From contig JAEHOE010000022.1 of NCBI GenBank assembly GCA_016858145.1, forward strand, positions 434,001-498,000: 64,000 bases of DNA. The letters are read 5' to 3'. Within the stretch, counting starts at the first letter, position 1. Each line of letters opens with the position of its first letter. Origin of the DNA: Edaphochlamys debaryana (lineage: Eukaryota > Chlorophyta > Chlorophyceae > Chlamydomonadales). The position numbers were made by a program, and so were the translations under genes. Below are positions 61,645 to 64,000 of this stretch, piece by piece. The notes beneath the pieces were generated by a model that searched no databases, was not told the origin of the DNA, and saw only the letters and a program-made list of their open reading frames with translations.

Positions 61645-62372
61645 GGCGCCCGCCCCAGGGCCACAGGAGGTCGCAGGCACAGGCGTGCTGGAGGTTGCAT
61701 TTGTGAGCTTCTGGGGTGCAGGGTGTGAGAGCAAGAGCTTCAGAAGGCATGTTTGTGTGACTTCACGTTGCCTGGGACCGCTGAAGGTGCCAAGCTGGCT
61801 CGCCCCTCCACGTCAGTAGCGCTGGTTAACATTTGCAAGGGCGTGCAGGCTAGCTGAGGTCAGGGAAGCCCTAAGGCTGTAACTGGTGTGTGGTCTGCGC
61901 TGGCCTCGTGACGAACGTTTGAATGAACGCTTCATCCAGCCTCAAGGGATGGTACTCTGTGCTCACAGGCGACAGGGGCAGGAGATGAGAACTTCCGGGA
62001 AGACCCTTCCCTGCGTCAGCCCAACTAACCGCCCTTGGCAACCAGCGTCCCGCGAGAAGTCATGCTCGCGCTGGCAGTGCCCCGCACTGGCGTTCTGTCC
62101 CTGAGGCCTTCTTCAGAGAGCTCGGGAGCAGCCCGCACGGGCGCAGGGCGTATCGGGGCGTACGGCGCGACCGCAATCGGTTGAAGGGCCTCCACCTCCG
62201 ACCGGGCTCACTTCAGTCAAGCAGACTGGCATCACCAGACGCTGTGCAACAGTAATCAGCAACATGCAGCACAGCATACACGCCAAGCTTCACAGAGCGT
62301 TGCATCAATCGAGTTCCACCTCTAGGCACTCTAGCAGCACACCTTCGCTGCATTGCCACCTTCACTGCATAG
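61645..62372. other. 3' UTR of TAP46 and upstream region of family gene E
   Basis: The TAP46 3' UTR should end just after the TGTAA at 61878. The remaining 490 bases should contain the promoter of family gene E. No exon was seen. Confidence 0.45.
61878..61882 (+). terminator. TGTAA polyadenylation signal of TAP46
   Basis: First TGTAA after the stop at 61644, about 235 bases downstream. Confidence 0.5.
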
Positions 62373-64000
62373 ATGGCGTTGGCTCGCTTGCGCTTACAAC
62401 TGCGTGAACCTGCGAAGCCTGAGGCGTCATCGCCATCAAGTTCAACACCCGTGGGCGTTCGCGAAAGCGGCGGCAATGCAGGCAGCAACCTAGTGCAACA
62501 GCCGTCGCCACGGGAGACCAGCCCGGACAACAGTGGAGGCGTACGGTTGCCGCGACCAGCGTCGCTCCCAACGATTGCTGGAGCTACTGCTGAGAGCTCA
62601 TCACAGCCCGCGGTAAGGCGCGGGAGGTTGCTCCTGGAGCGCTGGACGGCGCTATGGTACCTTCCTACCCCACCCTACCTGCGCGTCAGGCCGGTACAGC
62701 CAGTCCGTGCCCTGACGGTACCACGTACCGACGCGTACCCCCCGGCCCCTCCCTCGGCCCCTCTGCCCTGAACACCAGTCCCAGCAGTCGCGTGTCTCCG
62801 AGGGTTTCCATGTTGGAAGTCCGGCCGGGAAGCTGATGGCAATCGACGACCGTGCCGCGTCCCTGCAGCGCTATCAGACCGGTGAGTGAGGCTAGCCCCT
62901 CCAAGCTTGACCTCGGGCGCACCACCTCGACCTGTACTGCCAGCGTGCCACATGGAAGGGAGGGGTTCTTCAATTGTGGGTTGGTGATGGCCCTCACCAA
63001 GAGTTCAAACCCCTGTTCATGCGACCTCAGGCCAGGAGCCAATCTTCCTGGCGCAGCACCCGTCCGTGCAGCTGGGCCGTATGGCCGAAGAGCGTGCGCG
63101 TGCGGCAGCGGCGGCGGCGGCCGAGTGTGCCCGCCGCCGGCTGTACGGCGGGGACGAAGATCGCACGGATGGGACGAGCACGGACGCTGACGTCACGTGT
63201 GAGGGGTGCTCGGAGCCGGGGAGCACGTGCTCCGAGGACGGGGGGGCTGCTGCGGCAGCCGCGGGAGCATGGAGCCGTGCAAGCAGTCTGCGGGTGTCTG
63301 CCAGCGCCACTGCCTCGATGAGCCCTGCAAGACCCGCGAGCAGCTCCAGAGGACCGGGCCGCACGGACTCCAAGTCTGGGTTGTTGAGTGCTGCTGCGGC
63401 CGCCCTGCACCCGGTGGACTGGTGGCGCCCGTACCTGCCCTCATGGGACATCTCCAGGTGGGCTGGGCATTCTGGGATGCGGTGGCGAGGAGTCATATGG
63501 CTTGAGGCAGGAGGGGCCTGACGGGGAGGGGCCTGACGGTTAAAGCGCAATTCGCCTGCTTTGGCCCTTCCTCGCGGCCTCAGGAGCCGCGTGTGGGCGA
63601 TGGCGGAGGCGGCGGTGGCTCAGCACCTCACGGCACGGCCCGAGCACCTCCCTGCCCACACGGGCCGGCCCACCGCCCCGGCCGCCATTGTGGCCATCTC
63701 CAAAGCCGCCACCAAGGCAGCCCTGGACAACGCCACCGCAGCCGCCGCCACCGCGGCAGCCATCACGGTGGCAGGTGCCATCGCGGGCGGCGGGGGCACC
63801 GCCCCGGACGCGGCGCAGGTGCAGCCAGCTGCCAGCACCCCCCACGTGGCCCTCGTGCGGACCCTCGCGGACTTTCCCACTGGGGTCGTCATGCAGGCTC
63901 CCAGCACGCCCGGGAGCAGGGGCTCCAGCAGAGCTGCGGGGGCAGGGCCCGGGAGCCACGGCGGCACCGCGGCCTCCACCCCGTTCGGCTACGCCTTCCC
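62373..64000 (+). CDS. LPSWDI-family protein E, 3' end outside window
   Basis: Four exons are visible: 62373-62612, 62779-62881, 63031-63457 and 63584 to beyond 64000. The phases (0, 1, 2) match member C exactly. Parts: MALARLRLQL start, an exon ending in QRYQTG, QEPIFLAQHPSVQLGRM, RPYLPSWDIS, SRVWAMAEAAVAQHLTARP, and an Ala-rich helical part with ISKAATKAALDNATAAAA (18 residues identical to C). The window ends inside the fourth exon, before the PAGMGP and C-terminal blocks. The acceptor of exon 2 could be shifted by 6 or 9 bases without changing frame. It points the opposite way to C and is its nearest relative here. Function is unknown. Confidence 0.75.

Noticed and set aside
1..64000. CRISPR arrays, rRNA genes, bacterial operons or integrated virus genes
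   Set aside because: None seen. The intron-rich structure and gene content are nuclear and eukaryotic throughout.

Overview
This window is nuclear DNA of a green alga (core Chlorophyta, probably Chlorophyceae). The base composition is very GC-rich and the genes are split by many short introns. TGTAA, the usual chlorophyte polyadenylation signal, follows several stop codons. There are two genes for PsbO, the photosystem II manganese-stabilising protein, and a plastid-type glutathione reductase. I cannot name the species. Gene models were built by hand by joining exons at GT-AG or GC-AG borders and checking that reading phase is kept. Nearly every junction closes in phase, and the doubtful ones are marked.

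Layout. 1-2700 (+): 3' part of a RING-finger protein gene. 3926-6829 and 7589-9453 (+): tandem psbO paralogues. About 10370-11060 and 17530-18365: two diverged copies of an unnamed repeat in opposite orientation, flanking the glutathione reductase gene (11338-16799, +). 18909-21669 (+): member A of an unrecognised protein family. 23818-26389 (-): glycosyltransferase family 92 protein. 27824-31648 (-): secreted protein of 6.5 Cys/aromatic modules. 32913-35724 (-): zinc-binding-like protein of unknown role. 36962-39204, 40955-43976 and 45951-48567 (all -): family members B, C and D, with a decayed family fragment at 44779-44896. 49640-58222 (-): 2127-residue nuclear-looking protein with a variant PHD-like finger. 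58973-61644 (+): TAP46/TAP42, a PP2A-associated subunit. 62373 to the window end (+): family member E, cut off.

The most novel content is this family, called here LPSWDI from its best-conserved motif. It has four complete genes, one partial gene and one relic in 45 kb. Members share intron positions, an Ala-rich central part, a PAGMGP-type motif and a conserved C-terminal helical block. I recognise no known domain in it. Other notable points are patchy gene conversion between the psbO copies, including a perfectly identical intron, and a high share of GC-AG introns (six of about ninety).

Functional links visible here are loose: PsbO and glutathione reductase serve the chloroplast, the GT92 enzyme and the modular secreted protein suggest surface or matrix biology, and TAP46 and the PHD-like protein are housekeeping or regulatory. 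The LPSWDI genes look like a lineage-specific expansion placed among ordinary genes.
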